DNA from: Minwuiaceae bacterium
GTDB taxonomy: Bacteria; Pseudomonadota; Alphaproteobacteria; Minwuiales; Minwuiaceae
DNA length: 64,000 bases
Direction of reading: 5' to 3'
Assembly (NCBI GenBank): GCA_028278525.1
Contig: JANQEE010000044.1
Span: 62,001-126,000 of the forward strand
The notes under the pieces were generated by a model. The model did no database searches, was not told where the DNA came from, and saw only the letters and a list, made by a program, of their open reading frames with translations. Below, in pieces: positions 1-9,705 of the stretch (its first letter is position 1; each line of letters begins with the position of its first letter). The position numbers and the translations under genes were made by a program.

Positions 1-890
<890 letters not shown>

Positions 891-917
891 AGTAACTCCT
901 TCAGTAGAGCATAAACG

Positions 918-2066
918 ATGGACAAACCGATCACCAACCGGCCGGCGGTCGACGCCGAGGAGATTCTGGAAGGCATTCGCGAGTGGGTCATGATCGAAAC
1001 GCCGAGTCATGACGGCGCGGCAGTCAACAAACTGGTCGATGTGGTCGGCGACCAGATGAGCGTGCTCGACATGCGCCTGGAGCGGGTTCCGGGGCGCGAC
1101 GGTTACGGCGACGTGCTGATGGCGCGGACGCCATGGGGCGGCGACGGGCCGGGCATCCTAGTGCTGAGCCACCTGGATACGGTGCATCCGATCGGCACCA
1201 TCGAGAACGAGCTGCCGTACCGGCGCGAGGGCGACAAGGTGTTCGGCCCGGGCATCTACGACATGAAGGGCGGCGCCTACCTCGCCTACTACGCGCTACG
1301 TCACATCATGCGCGAGGGCCGGGAAACGCCGCTGCCGATCACGTTCCTCTATGTGCCGGAAGAGGAAATCGGCAGCCCGACGTCGCGCGAAATCATCGAG
1401 CGCGAGGCGCTGAAGAACAAATATGTGCTGGTCACCGAGCCGGCGCGGGACGGCGGCCGGATCGTCACCGCGCGCAAGGGCGTCGGCCATTACCGGATCG
1501 AGGTGACCGGCAAGCCGGCGCATGCGGGGATGCGCCACCAGGACGGCGCCAGCGCGATTCGCGAGATGGCGCGACAGATCCTAGCAGTCGAGGCGCTGAC
1601 CGACTACGACCGCGATATCACCACGAACGTCGGGCTTATTTCCGGCGGCACCGGCACAAACGTGGTGCCGGCCAACTGCGTCGCGGAAGCGGAAGCGCGA
1701 TTGCCGGACCCGGAAACGGCGGACGAGATCTGCGCGAAAATCCTGGGACTGACGAGCACCGACCAAAACGTGACGGTCGCCGTGAGTGGCGGCATGAACC
1801 GCCCGCCCTACCGCAAGTCCGAGGCGATCGCCGAATTGTTCGAGCACGCGAAAGGCCTGGCCAAGGAGATCGGTTTCGACCTGGAGGAAGTGCCGCTGAC
1901 CGGCGGCGGCAGCGACGGCAACTTCACCGCGGGGCTGGGCGTGCCGACACTGGACGGGCTCGGCGTGGACGGCCGCGGCGCTCACGCCCACGACGAACAG
2001 CTCTACTTTTCCTCTCTCGAACCCCGCGCCGCGCTGATGATCCGGTTGTTCGAGACGCTTCGCTGA
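918..2066 (+). CDS. M20 family metallopeptidase (glutamate carboxypeptidase/ArgE-DapE type)
   Basis: Predicted di-zinc amidohydrolase of 382 residues that cleaves a small peptide or N-acyl amino acid in the cytoplasm. Seen: SHLDTVHP with metal ligand His85 and Asp87, GIYDMKGG with bridging Asp115, the PEEEIGS motif with catalytic and metal-binding Glu near 148-150, a dimerisation domain around 185-295 and a C-terminal GAHAHDEQ histidine. The order and spacing fit the CPG2-like branch of M20. No signal peptide is present. The gene is divergent from the acyl-CoA dehydrogenase with a very short gap and is followed by a strong intrinsic terminator. Substrate is unknown. Confidence 0.92.
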   Translation: MDKPITNRPAVDAEEILEGIREWVMIETPSHDGAAVNKLVDVVGDQMSVLDMRLERVPGRDGYGDVLMARTPWGGDGPGILVLSHLDTVHPIGTIENELPYRREGDKVFGPGIYDMKGGAYLAYYALRHIMREGRETPLPITFLYVPEEEIGSPTSREIIEREALKNKYVLVTEPARDGGRIVTARKGVGHYRIEVTGKPAHAGMRHQDGASAIREMARQILAVEALTDYDRDITTNVGLISGGTGTNVVPANCVAEAEARLPDPETADEICAKILGLTSTDQNVTVAVSGGMNRPPYRKSEAIAELFEHAKGLAKEIGFDLEEVPLTGGGSDGNFTAGLGVPTLDGLGVDGRGAHAHDEQLYFSSLEPRAALMIRLFETLR

Positions 2067-2080
2067 CGACACGAAATAAA

Positions 2081-2122
2081 AGGTCGATCAAGGCAGCCTT
2101 CATTCGACCTGGAGTTTTTTTT
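2081..2122 (+). terminator. Rho-independent terminator after the M20 peptidase
   Basis: A two-tier hairpin: outer arms AGGTCGA (2081-2087) and TCGACCT (2104-2110) enclose inner arms AAGGC (2090-2094) and GCCTT (2096-2100). Four bases later there is a run of eight T (2115-2122). It lies 14 bases after the stop codon. Confidence 0.85.
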
Positions 2123-2246
2123 CTTGCCGTTTCCAGCTAGACAAAACTTCTATATTTCAAATTGATGGAGGATTTCTTTCAACCGTCACATTGTCGTGCT
2201 ATTCAATCTGTGGGCGCATCGTGACATCAGCAAGCGGAGATCGGCC

Positions 2247-3071
2247 ATGGTTGGCAAGACTTCCTCTGCCGTCGTTCTGGGCGGCCTCCTCACAATCGCA
2301 ACCGCCGCCGTTTCACCGGCGCAGGCGGCCGCCTTCGTCGGCGGCATCGGCGGGCCGGGAACATCGTCGTTCGGCGTACGGCTGGACTTCGTCGATCCGA
2401 GCGGGCCGCTCGGCAGCGGCGCGCTCGATATTTCATACGACGTTCTGTCGGGATCGGCGCTGCGGGGCAGGATCGGCAATGCCTCCGCGTCGGCCGACGC
2501 CGGCGGCGTGTCGACCGACGGCGCGACCTTTATCGATATCTCCGGCAGCGCGGAAGTATCGGCCGATGGTGTCGGCCTCGCCTTCGCGCGGGCGCGCCGG
2601 GCGGTCAACGTCCAGATCGAAAACCTGACATCGGATCCGCTGGATCTTGTCGCGCTGCTGTTCTACGAGATCAATACAACGCTGGAAGTGGACGACCCGT
2701 CGCGGGAGTTCGCGGCCGCGCGCTGGGACATCGGGCTGGGTAACGACCCGTTCGGGTTCGGCGTGACCGGCGAGTCGCGGCAGGTGGGCTGCATCGACGA
2801 CTGCTTCGTCCCGTTCGACTTCAATGAGGACGAGGCCGGCTTCCAGTTGGCGGCCGGCGAATCCGTGTCGGTCGACATGTTCTTCGACTTCACCTACGCG
2901 GCGGTCTCGCTGGGCGAAGCAAACCCGTCCATCGGCACCGGCCCGGCCGAGACCTTGACGGCGGACGAAACGTTCGAGATGGCGGGAGCCGCGGTGCCGA
3001 CCCCGGGCATGCTGGCCCTGTTGGGGATCGCATTTGCCGGGTTGGGATTGGCCCACCGCCGACGCCGCTGA
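2247..3071 (+). CDS. PEP-CTERM-like exported surface protein
   Basis: A 274-residue exported protein of unknown role. Seen: an N-terminal Sec signal peptide (MVGKTSSAVVLGGLL... cleaved near PAQAAA), a Gly/Asp/Ser-rich beta-type middle, and a C-terminal tripartite sorting signal: VPTPG, a hydrophobic helix and a final RRRR cluster. This is the PEP-CTERM layout in which an exosortase recognises the V-P-x-P motif and the protein is linked to exopolysaccharide-rich envelope material. I moved the start from an upstream ATG (2196) to 2247 because GGAG sits at the right distance and the signal peptide begins there. No exosortase gene is in the window. A hairpin follows the gene. Confidence 0.8.
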   Translation: MVGKTSSAVVLGGLLTIATAAVSPAQAAAFVGGIGGPGTSSFGVRLDFVDPSGPLGSGALDISYDVLSGSALRGRIGNASASADAGGVSTDGATFIDISGSAEVSADGVGLAFARARRAVNVQIENLTSDPLDLVALLFYEINTTLEVDDPSREFAAARWDIGLGNDPFGFGVTGESRQVGCIDDCFVPFDFNEDEAGFQLAAGESVSVDMFFDFTYAAVSLGEANPSIGTGPAETLTADETFEMAGAAVPTPGMLALLGIAFAGLGLAHRRRR

Positions 3072-3079
3072 CCGAAACA

Positions 3080-3109
3080 TTCCGGGCGGCGACTGGCCGC
3101 CGCCCGGAA
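3080..3109 (+). terminator. Hairpin after the PEP-CTERM gene, terminator-like
   Basis: Perfect 11-bp arms (3080-3090 and 3099-3109) around an eight-base loop, starting 8 bases after the stop codon. There is no T-tract, so it may act as a 3' stabiliser or a weak terminator. Confidence 0.5.
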
Positions 3110-3248
3110 CACATCGCCGTGATCCGCACGCGGACCGCGGCGCGACGGCTGGACAGGCCGCTGTCAGCACCGCATGATTTCTCCAATGAAACGAGACGTT
3201 CCAAAAAAGCGAGCGTCCGAGGGAAGGAACCGTCATTGGAGGGGGCAC

Positions 3249-4499
3249 ATGTTCTTGCGCATCATCACGACATTGCTTGGCACGGCAGCGTTGCTGACCG
3301 GCACCGCGACAGCCGATACAACCGACGTTAGATGGCACGACCGGGTGGTGGTCGCAAAGTCGGGCGATCATTGCGTCGACGATCCGAACTGCTTCAACCG
3401 GTATCATTCGGCGATCCCCGCGGTCGTCCGGGCGAAGCCGGGCCAGCACATCGTGTTCGAGACCCGCGACGCGCTCGACTCCGACCTTGGTTTGGACTCG
3501 ACCGCCGACGACCTGGCCGCCGTCGACCTCAACCTGGTGCATCCGATGACAGGACCAGTGTTCGTCGAAGGCGTGGCGCGCGGCGACGTGCTGGCCGTCA
3601 CCCTGGTCGACATCGAACCGGACCAGTACGGCTATACCCTGATCGTGCCGGGCTTCGGCTTCCTGCGCGACAAATTCACCGAACCCTACATCGTGAACTG
3701 GAAGGCGTCGCGGCTGGGCGCCACGTCCGACCAGATGCCGGGCGTGCGCATCCCGTTCCAGGCGTTCATGGGATCGGTCGGCGTGCTGCCGGGCGATCCG
3801 GAAGTCGACAAATGGCTGAAGCGCGAGACGGATCTGGCCTCGGCCGGCGGCGTCGCGCTGGGCCCGCAGCCGGTCGGCGCCAAGCCCGCCGATATCTGCG
3901 GCCCGAACGGTGCCCACGCCGACAAGTGCCTGCGCACCATCCCGCCGCGCGAGAACGGCGGCAACATGGACGTGAAACAGATGCAGATCGGCACCACGCT
4001 GCTGCTGCCCTGCTTCGTCGACGGCTGCGGCCTGTTCGTCGGCGACGTGCATTTCGCGCAGGGCGACGGCGAGGTTTCCGGCACCGCCATCGAAATGGGC
4101 GCGACCGTGACCGTCGTCACGGAAGTGCGCAAGGGCGAGGGCGCTGAGATCACCGCGCCGCAGGTCGAGGGCGGTCAGCAGTTGAAGGCAATCGCGCCGG
4201 CCCGGTTCTACCAGACCGTCGGTTTTCCGCTGAAGGACGCAGGCGAAGTGCCGCCGTTCATGACCTACATCGATTCCGAGAAGCTGAAAGGCCTGGAAAA
4301 CCTGTCCGAGGACCTGACCCTGGCGGCGCGCAACGCGCTGAGCGATATGATCGACTATGTCGTGCGCGAGCACGGCCTGACCCGCGAGCAGGCCTACATC
4401 CTGTGCAGCGTGGCCGCCGACCTGCGCGTCGGGCAGGTGGTGGACGTGCCGAACTATGTGGTGACCATGGTGCTGAACCTGGACGTGTTCGCGCCCTGA
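3249..4499 (+). CDS. Exported acetamidase/formamidase family protein
   Basis: A 416-residue member of the FmdA/AmdA family, whose known members hydrolyse formamide or short amides to ammonia and the acid. The start at 3249 follows a strong GGAGGGGG site and gives a clear Sec signal peptide (MFLRIITTLLGTAALLTGTATA). Family-type segments include the HSAIPAVVRAKPGQ beginning, VHPMTGPVFVEGVARGDVLAVTLVDIEP, the GGNMDVKQMQIGTTLLLPCFVDGCGLFVGDVHFAQGDGE core and a late SVAADLRVGQVVD. Export is unusual because the characterised enzymes are cytoplasmic. Extra Cys residues (near GDHCVDDPNC and ADICGPN) could form disulfides outside the cytoplasm. Eleven bases separate it from the next gene, so the two are probably cotranscribed. 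Confidence 0.88.
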   Translation: MFLRIITTLLGTAALLTGTATADTTDVRWHDRVVVAKSGDHCVDDPNCFNRYHSAIPAVVRAKPGQHIVFETRDALDSDLGLDSTADDLAAVDLNLVHPMTGPVFVEGVARGDVLAVTLVDIEPDQYGYTLIVPGFGFLRDKFTEPYIVNWKASRLGATSDQMPGVRIPFQAFMGSVGVLPGDPEVDKWLKRETDLASAGGVALGPQPVGAKPADICGPNGAHADKCLRTIPPRENGGNMDVKQMQIGTTLLLPCFVDGCGLFVGDVHFAQGDGEVSGTAIEMGATVTVVTEVRKGEGAEITAPQVEGGQQLKAIAPARFYQTVGFPLKDAGEVPPFMTYIDSEKLKGLENLSEDLTLAARNALSDMIDYVVREHGLTREQAYILCSVAADLRVGQVVDVPNYVVTMVLNLDVFAP

Positions 4500-4510
4500 C
4501 GGCGGCACCG

Positions 4511-5101
4511 ATGAACCGACGTAGCCTGCTTAAACTGGGGATTGCCGCCGCGGCCGTCACGGTGGGCGGCGGCCATACCCCATATCGGCAGTGGGCGGTT
4601 TATCGCCGGAAGCATCTGTTGATCGGCACGGCCAAGGCCGACCCGGCTTCCTACGCGCTGGGCAAGCGGCTCGCGGCCCTGCTGGCGGAAAAGCTGCCGG
4701 AGAGCAAGGCGCGGGTGACGAGAGGACCGGACTCACGCCGGCTGGCCAGCCTGATCGCCACCGGACAAATCGATGTCATATTGCTGCGCCGCGACGAGGC
4801 GGCGGCGCTGGCGGAAGGGCGGGGCGACTTCGCGGACTATGGTCCGGTCGAACTGCGCGGACTGTTCGCCGTGGACGATCATATATTGGTCAGCCGCGAC
4901 GACTTTCCCGACCGGCATGCCTACCTGGTCGCGGGGACGCTGACGGACCATACGGAAACGTGGGACGGCGCCGGGCCGTATTCGGATGGGCCGGTGCCCG
5001 CTCATGCCGGCGCTCAGGCGTTTGCACTGAAGCAACCGTTGCCCGACCTGAAAGAAAGCGACGTCGCCGCGACACCTGGATCACATCCACACAAGCACTA
5101 G
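4511..5101 (+). CDS. Tat-exported TAXI-like solute-binding protein, short
   Basis: A 196-residue protein with a twin-arginine type leader (MNRRSLLKLGIAAAAVTVGGG). The mature part reads like the first lobe of TAXI/NMT1-type periplasmic receptors: LLIGTAKADPASYALGKRLAALL, then SRRLASLIATGQIDVILLR, then LRGLFAVDDHILVSRDDFPD. It is shorter than full TAXI proteins (about 320 residues), so only part of the two-lobed fold is present. It directly follows the exported formamidase-like gene, which suggests that it senses or presents an amide or related ligand; this is inference. The alternative is an unassigned periplasmic protein. Confidence 0.6.
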   Translation: MNRRSLLKLGIAAAAVTVGGGHTPYRQWAVYRRKHLLIGTAKADPASYALGKRLAALLAEKLPESKARVTRGPDSRRLASLIATGQIDVILLRRDEAAALAEGRGDFADYGPVELRGLFAVDDHILVSRDDFPDRHAYLVAGTLTDHTETWDGAGPYSDGPVPAHAGAQAFALKQPLPDLKESDVAATPGSHPHKH

Positions 5102-5139
5102 CCGCGGCGACGCCTCTTTCTCCCGCCGGATCGACGGTG

Positions 5140-5421
5140 TTAGTTGCCGTAAAGCGAGTTCTGATCGCGCAGGATCTCGACCAGCGGCCGGTCGTCGAAC
5201 TTCTCGAAGGTGCCGGCGCCGACGACGACATTGCTCTGCGACGTGCGGCTTTCCAGCTTCTCGATACGCTGTTCGAGCTGAGCGATCCGCTTTTCGACGT
5301 CCTGCGACGTGCCCTGAGCGGCCTGGGCGGCCGAGCCCACCATCAATGCGGCACCGAACAGACCAGCGCCGATAGCGGCGGTCGCGCGACGTGTCATGGT
5401 TTTGGCATGTGCGTTCTTCAT
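5140..5421 (-). CDS. Small secreted coiled-coil protein
   Basis: A 93-residue protein of unknown function. It has a basic N-terminus followed by a hydrophobic stretch with an AQAAQ cleavage-like site (residues 1-35), then a short heptad-rich coiled coil (DVEKRIAQLEQRIEKLESR) and a polar C-terminus ending ILRDQNSLYGN. The ATG is preceded by GGAGATGAAACC. The coiled coil resembles those of small envelope scaffold proteins, but no family was recognised. It is convergent with the TAXI-like gene. Confidence 0.65.
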   Translation of the reverse strand: MKNAHAKTMTRRATAAIGAGLFGAALMVGSAAQAAQGTSQDVEKRIAQLEQRIEKLESRTSQSNVVVGAGTFEKFDDRPLVEILRDQNSLYGN

Positions 5422-5670
5422 GGTTTCATCTCCAGACGGTTCGAATACTTGCGGCTTCGGCGGCCCAGTCTCAACAAGCGGACGGCAAGTCTTAAGCCAG
5501 GTAAATCCAAGTGTTGTTCTGACGCCGAGGCCTTGCGTTAGACCTGGGCATAGAAACCGGTTTTGAAAGGAGCGAAGCGATCAAAAGTCTGTAACGATAA
5601 TGAGATCGCGGTTCTTAGGCCGGCCCCTATTGACTATTTCAGAATCAGCACCGGAAACTGGGATAACTCT

Positions 5671-6459
5671 ATGCATGCAATTGCACGGAAGTTCCGCGAA
5701 ACCGTCGCCGGCTACCTGCAGAAGGAATCGCCGCACTACCGCACCATCTCGTTCAGCGATCCCGACAAGCTGCGCCGCCACCTGCACCCCGGCGACATCG
5801 TGCTGGTCGAAGGCAACCAGCGGGTCAGCGGTGTCATAAAATATTTGACGCAGTCGACCTGGTCCCATGCGGCTCTGTTCGTCGGCGACGCCCTGCCCGA
5901 CGGCAACGGCGGCCCGATGCTTGTCGAGGCCGACTTTCGCGCCGGCGTGATCGCGGTGCCGCTGACCAAGTACGCGACCTTCAACACGCGGATCTGCCGG
6001 CCCGTCGGCCTGAACGACAGCGACCGGCGCCGCGTCGTGCAGTTCATGATCGACAGCCTGGGCAAGCAATACGACATGAAGAACGTGATCGACCTGATGC
6101 GGTATCTGTTGCCGCTGCCGCCGCTGCCGGTGCGCTGGCGGCGGCAGTTGCTCGCGCTCGGCAGCGGCGATCCGACCCGGGCGATCTGTTCGACGCTGAT
6201 CGCGCAGGCCTTCGAGACGGTGCGCTACCCGATCCTGCCCGAGGTCGGGCTCGTCACCGTATGCGACGACGAGGACCGCGACTGTTCGATCCGCGAGATC
6301 ATGCATATCAGGCATCACAGCCTTTACGTGCCGCGCGATTTCGACCTCTCGCCCTATTTCGACGTGGTCAAGCCGACGCTGGGCGAAGGGTTCGACCACC
6401 GGGGCCTCGTCTGGGCGCACGATTTCGCCGAGCAGACCACGCAACGGGCGCGCGCATAA
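5671..6459 (+). CDS. YiiX/YebB-like NlpC/P60-fold cysteine peptidase
   Basis: A 262-residue protein of the permuted papain-like (YiiX, LRAT-related) group. Seen: HPGDIVLVEGNQRVSGVIKYLTQSTWSHAALFVGD with the catalytic His of the WSHAALF motif, LVEADFRAGVIAVPL with the acidic partner, and AICSTLIAQAF with the catalytic Cys. These proteins act on peptidoglycan-type or lipid amide bonds; the substrate here is unknown. A longer reading from TTG at 5563 exists, but the ATG at 5671 (GGAAACTGGGATAACTCT upstream) fits family N-termini better. It has no signal peptide from this start. Confidence 0.75.
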   Translation: MHAIARKFRETVAGYLQKESPHYRTISFSDPDKLRRHLHPGDIVLVEGNQRVSGVIKYLTQSTWSHAALFVGDALPDGNGGPMLVEADFRAGVIAVPLTKYATFNTRICRPVGLNDSDRRRVVQFMIDSLGKQYDMKNVIDLMRYLLPLPPLPVRWRRQLLALGSGDPTRAICSTLIAQAFETVRYPILPEVGLVTVCDDEDRDCSIREIMHIRHHSLYVPRDFDLSPYFDVVKPTLGEGFDHRGLVWAHDFAEQTTQRARA

Positions 6460-6532
6460 CGCTTGTTCAAAATGCGCAGAATGTATGACACTCTCGACAC
6501 CATAGACTTTGGGAAGAGAGTGGAGCGCGAAA

Positions 6533-7756
6533 ATGAATTTCATTATGTACAGCCGTGGGTTGGCGGCGGTTGCCGCGGCCGTCCTCGCATCCGCCGGCAC
6601 GGCGGCGGCGCAGGACGTCAAGATCGGCGCGCTTAACGGCATGACCGGCGGCCTGGCCGCCTATGCGCCGCCGATCATCGACGGCCAGCAACTGGCCGTG
6701 AACCATGTCAACGAGCAGGGCGGCATCCTCAACGGCCGGAAGCTGGAACTGGTGTTGGGCGACACCCAGTCCAACCCCGCCGGCGCGGTGGACGCCGCGC
6801 AGAAACTGATTTCCGTCGACGGCGTGGTCGGCATCGTCGGCGCGCTGGCGAGCAGCGCCACCATCGCCTCGGCGACCAGCGTCAGCGTACCGGCGGGCGT
6901 GCCGCAGATCTCGCCGGCCTCCACCTCGCCGGCGATCACCGCCCTGGACGACAAGGACCTGTTGTTCCGCACGACGGTGAGCGACGCCTACCAGGGCATC
7001 GTGCTGGCCGACGTGGTCAAGAAGCGCGGCATGAACAAGGTCGCGCTGACCTACATCAACAACGACTACGGCAAGGGACTGGCCGAGGCGTTCCGCGCCG
7101 CCTACACCAAGGCCGGCGGCACGGTGACCGGCGACGCGCCGCACGAGGAGAACAAGGCCTCCTACCGCGCGGAGCTGGCGACGCTGGCCAAGGGCGGGCC
7201 GGAAGCGTTGGTGACCATCGCCTACCCGGATAGCGGCGGCAAGATCATCCTGCGCCAGTCGCTGGAGAACGGCTTCTTCAACACGTTTATCTTCACCGAC
7301 GGCATGCGCCAAGGCGAAGTGGTGAGCGAAATCGGCGCGGCCAACCTGAAGGGCTCGTTCGGCACAGCGCCGGAGGCGCCCGGCGAGACGACAGCGGCGA
7401 AGCGCTTCGAGGAGGCCTATTCCGCCGCCTTCGAGACGACCAAGGATAAGTTCTTCATCCGGGAAGCCTACGACGCGGCGATGCTGATGGCGCTGGCGAT
7501 CGAGAAATCGGGTTCGACCGACCCGGCCAAGGTGCGCGACGCGCTGCGCCAGGTCTGCTGCGCGCCGGGGGAGAAAATCGAGCCGGGCGAGTGGGAAAAA
7601 GCCAGGCAGGCGATCTCCGCCGGCAAGGACGTCAACTATGTCGGCGCCTCCGGCGACCACGAGTTCGACTCCCAGGGCGACGTGGCCGGCAGCATCGGCC
7701 ATTGGGAAATCCAGGCCAACGGCGACATCAAGGTGCTGGAGGTCTTCGGCCAGTAG
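6533..7756 (+). CDS. Branched-chain amino-acid type ABC transporter substrate-binding protein
   Basis: A 407-residue periplasmic binding protein of the Leu/Ile/Val (HAAT) class. Seen: a signal peptide ending GTAAAQ, DVKIGALNGMTGGLAAYAPPIIDGQQLAVNHVNEQGGILNGRKLELVLGDTQSNP, and YINNDYGKGLAEAFRAAY, all standard for Peripla_BP_6. GREWS-type upstream residues were dropped because GGGAAGAGAG places the start at 6533. It is encoded about 2 kb away from, and on the opposite strand to, livGFHM in this window, and could be their ligand-binding partner. An odd feature is a CCAP stretch near residue 343, which puts two adjacent Cys in the second lobe. The ligand is not predictable. Confidence 0.9.
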   Translation: MNFIMYSRGLAAVAAAVLASAGTAAAQDVKIGALNGMTGGLAAYAPPIIDGQQLAVNHVNEQGGILNGRKLELVLGDTQSNPAGAVDAAQKLISVDGVVGIVGALASSATIASATSVSVPAGVPQISPASTSPAITALDDKDLLFRTTVSDAYQGIVLADVVKKRGMNKVALTYINNDYGKGLAEAFRAAYTKAGGTVTGDAPHEENKASYRAELATLAKGGPEALVTIAYPDSGGKIILRQSLENGFFNTFIFTDGMRQGEVVSEIGAANLKGSFGTAPEAPGETTAAKRFEEAYSAAFETTKDKFFIREAYDAAMLMALAIEKSGSTDPAKVRDALRQVCCAPGEKIEPGEWEKARQAISAGKDVNYVGASGDHEFDSQGDVAGSIGHWEIQANGDIKVLEVFGQ

Positions 7757-7802
7757 GACGATGGAGAGGGCCGCCGACGGAGAGCGGCGACCCCGCCTTT
7801 CG

Positions 7803-7839
7803 GCGGCCCGGCCGGCATTGACAAGAGCGGCCGGGCCGC
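7803..7839 (+). terminator. Hairpin after the LIV-type binding protein
   Basis: Perfect 12-bp arms GCGGCCCGGCCG (7803-7814) and CGGCCGGGCCGC (7828-7839) with a 13-base loop, 47 bases after the stop codon. Only a short T pair follows, so termination may be Rho-assisted. Confidence 0.6.
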
Positions 7840-7999
7840 TTACCTACAGCATCGGGCAAGGGCCCCTGCCGCTCGCGGGCGAGAGCCGTGGTGAAGTCCC
7901 TAAAATGCGATCCGATCCGCCGAATTCAGTGACATGCGGGCCGATGGCAATGCGAGCACCGTTGAATTCCCGCATGCAGACACTGCATGAGGCAAAGCA

Positions 8000-8443
8000 A
8001 TGAACGGGTCTCTCCCCTCTCTCGAAACCCTGAAAGACCAGGCCAGGCGGCTGCGTGCCGGCCTCGATACCGACGGCATGCCGGTTGCGCACAGCAAATC
8101 CTTGGAACTGCTGGCGCGGCAATACGGCTATAAGGACTGGAACACGCTGCACGCCGCCGCCGGCAACCGCCCGCCGACCGCCCCCGTGGCGCCGGGCGAC
8201 ACGGTGCGCGGCACCTATCTCGGCCAGCGGTTCGAGGCAGAGGTGATCGGCGTCGCCCAGCGGTCCGCGCCGGGCCTTTACCGGGTCACCCTGCATTTCG
8301 ACGAGCCGGTCGACGTGGTGACGTTCGACAGCTTCTCGGCATTCCGGCAGCGGGTCTCCTGCACCATCGACCGCGCGGGCAAGACCGTCGAGAAGACATC
8401 GGACGGACGGCCGCATTTGGAACTGGATATTCGGGAACGGTGA
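8000..8443 (+). CDS. Glyoxalase_8-type (glyoxalase-related) domain protein
   Basis: A 147-residue protein. Residues 5-55 (LPSLETLKDQARRLRAGL, then HSKSLELLARQYGYKDWNTLHAAA) match the short helical domain called 'glyoxalase-related protein' that is often found alone or fused to VOC domains. The rest (APGDTVRGTYLGQRFEAEVIGV ... LYRVTLHFDEPVDVVTFDSF) looks like a small beta barrel that could bind nucleic acid or a ligand. A GAGG site precedes the ATG. It overlaps the next gene through GTGA, so the two are translationally coupled. Function is unknown. Confidence 0.7.
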   Translation: MNGSLPSLETLKDQARRLRAGLDTDGMPVAHSKSLELLARQYGYKDWNTLHAAAGNRPPTAPVAPGDTVRGTYLGQRFEAEVIGVAQRSAPGLYRVTLHFDEPVDVVTFDSFSAFRQRVSCTIDRAGKTVEKTSDGRPHLELDIRER

Positions 8444-9456
8444 TCGCCAAGCGGGTTCTTGCCGCCGTCCTTTTCGGCGTTCTGGCGTTACTGCCGCTCG
8501 CCGCGGCGGCGGAACCCTGCCGGGAGGGGCCGGAGTGCCGGGCGCTGTTTCCACTGACGGAAGAGCTGGCGCTGCCGATCTACCGCAGCCATGTGCTCGA
8601 CAAGCCGTCGGCGGCGATTTCCCGCGCGGTCGTCGTCATTCACGGCTACCGGCGGGACGCGCATAAGTACTTCCCGACGATGACCGAGGCGGCGGCGATG
8701 CAGGGTCTCGACGACGAGACGCTGATCGTCGCGCCGCACTTCACCATACGGGAGGAAGGCGGGGTAGAACGCCCGGCAGGCGCGGTCTATTGGCGGCGCA
8801 ATCGGAACTGGCGGCGTGGCGACAGATCGGACGACCAGGCCGGCGAGCGCATCAGCTCGTTCGCCGCAATCGAACGGTTGCTGGTCCATCTTGGCAGGCA
8901 GGACCTGTTCCCAAACCTGGCAAAGATCACGGTCGTCGGGCATTCGGCGGGCGGTCAGTTTGTCCAGCGTTTCGTGGCCGGCCATGCGCCGATCCCCGCT
9001 CCGACGAAAACACGGCTCCGCTACATCGCCGCCAATTCGGGGACTTACATGTATCTGGACGGATTACGCCCGGCGCCGGACTTCGACGGGCGCTTCGTGG
9101 CGCCGGGTTTCTTTGTTTTATGTAGTTCGTATAACGAGTACGCTTTCGGGCTGGACGATCTGAACTCGTTCATGGCGAAGGCCGGAACGCCGGTCATCGT
9201 GCGCCGGGCACGGGAACGGGACCTGGTCCTGTTGCTCGGCAAGAAGGACAACAACCGGCGCCACAAGGGCCTCAACCGGGACTGCGAGGCGAGCCTGCAG
9301 GGTCGGCACCGGTTGGAGCGGGGGTTGATGTTCAAGGCCCATCTCGATCGGTTCCACGCGCCGCACCGGACCACGGTCGTCGTGGTGCCGGGCGTCGGCC
9401 ATTCGAACAGCGATCTGTTTCAGTCGGCGGAAGGGCGCGCCGCGATCTTCTTTTAG
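8440..9456 (+). CDS. Exported alpha/beta-hydrolase
   Basis: A 338-residue secreted serine hydrolase starting with GTG inside the preceding stop (GTGA). The signal peptide is MIAKRVLAAVLFGVLALLPLAAAAEP. The nucleophile elbow is GHSAGGQ near residue 168, and AVVVIHGYRRDAHKY gives the oxyanion HG region. A late GVGHSNSDLF carries the probable catalytic His. A CREGPECRALF segment right after the signal peptide suggests a disulfide. The family resembles uncharacterised lipase/poly-ester hydrolase-like proteins; a substrate cannot be named. It is probably coexpressed with the Glyoxalase_8 gene. Confidence 0.82.
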   Translation: MIAKRVLAAVLFGVLALLPLAAAAEPCREGPECRALFPLTEELALPIYRSHVLDKPSAAISRAVVVIHGYRRDAHKYFPTMTEAAAMQGLDDETLIVAPHFTIREEGGVERPAGAVYWRRNRNWRRGDRSDDQAGERISSFAAIERLLVHLGRQDLFPNLAKITVVGHSAGGQFVQRFVAGHAPIPAPTKTRLRYIAANSGTYMYLDGLRPAPDFDGRFVAPGFFVLCSSYNEYAFGLDDLNSFMAKAGTPVIVRRARERDLVLLLGKKDNNRRHKGLNRDCEASLQGRHRLERGLMFKAHLDRFHAPHRTTVVVVPGVGHSNSDLFQSAEGRAAIFF

Positions 9457-9479
9457 GATCGCCACGCGGCAACCACATC

Positions 9480-9633
9480 CTTCGACAAGCTCAGAATGAA
9501 GCTTCGACAAGCTCACGATGCGGCTTCGACAAACCCGACCATCCAACTCGTCATCGCGAGGCGCGCAGCGCCGCGGCGATCTCGGGCAAACGGGGCGCGG
9601 CCCGTCGAGATTGCTTCGCTGCGCTCGCAATGA
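9480..9633. repeat. Dispersed intergenic repeats: CTTCGACAAGCTCA copies and an inverted element
   Basis: Two copies of CTTCGACAAGCTCA (9480-9493 and 9502-9515) plus a partial third (from 9524) are followed by a long imperfect inverted repeat. Its left arm (about 9550-9584) begins GTCATCGCGAGGCGCGCAGC and its right arm (about 9605-9633) ends GCGCTCGCAATGAC. Both sequence types are well known as dispersed intergenic elements in alphaproteobacteria. They sit between convergent genes. Confidence 0.75.
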
Positions 9634-9705
9634 CGGCGGCGGGCGCCGTCCGTCGACACGCTCAAGTGACGTTGGCCGAAGGTTCGGCACTTGTCCACCA
9701 ACCTG

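Noticed and set aside
2433..4508. A 691-codon open frame on the minus strand
   Set aside because: Antisense to the PEP-CTERM and formamidase genes, which have signal peptides and family motifs.
5563..5670. TTG-initiated extension of the YiiX-like gene
   Set aside because: The extra residues do not resemble the family, and the ATG at 5671 fits better.
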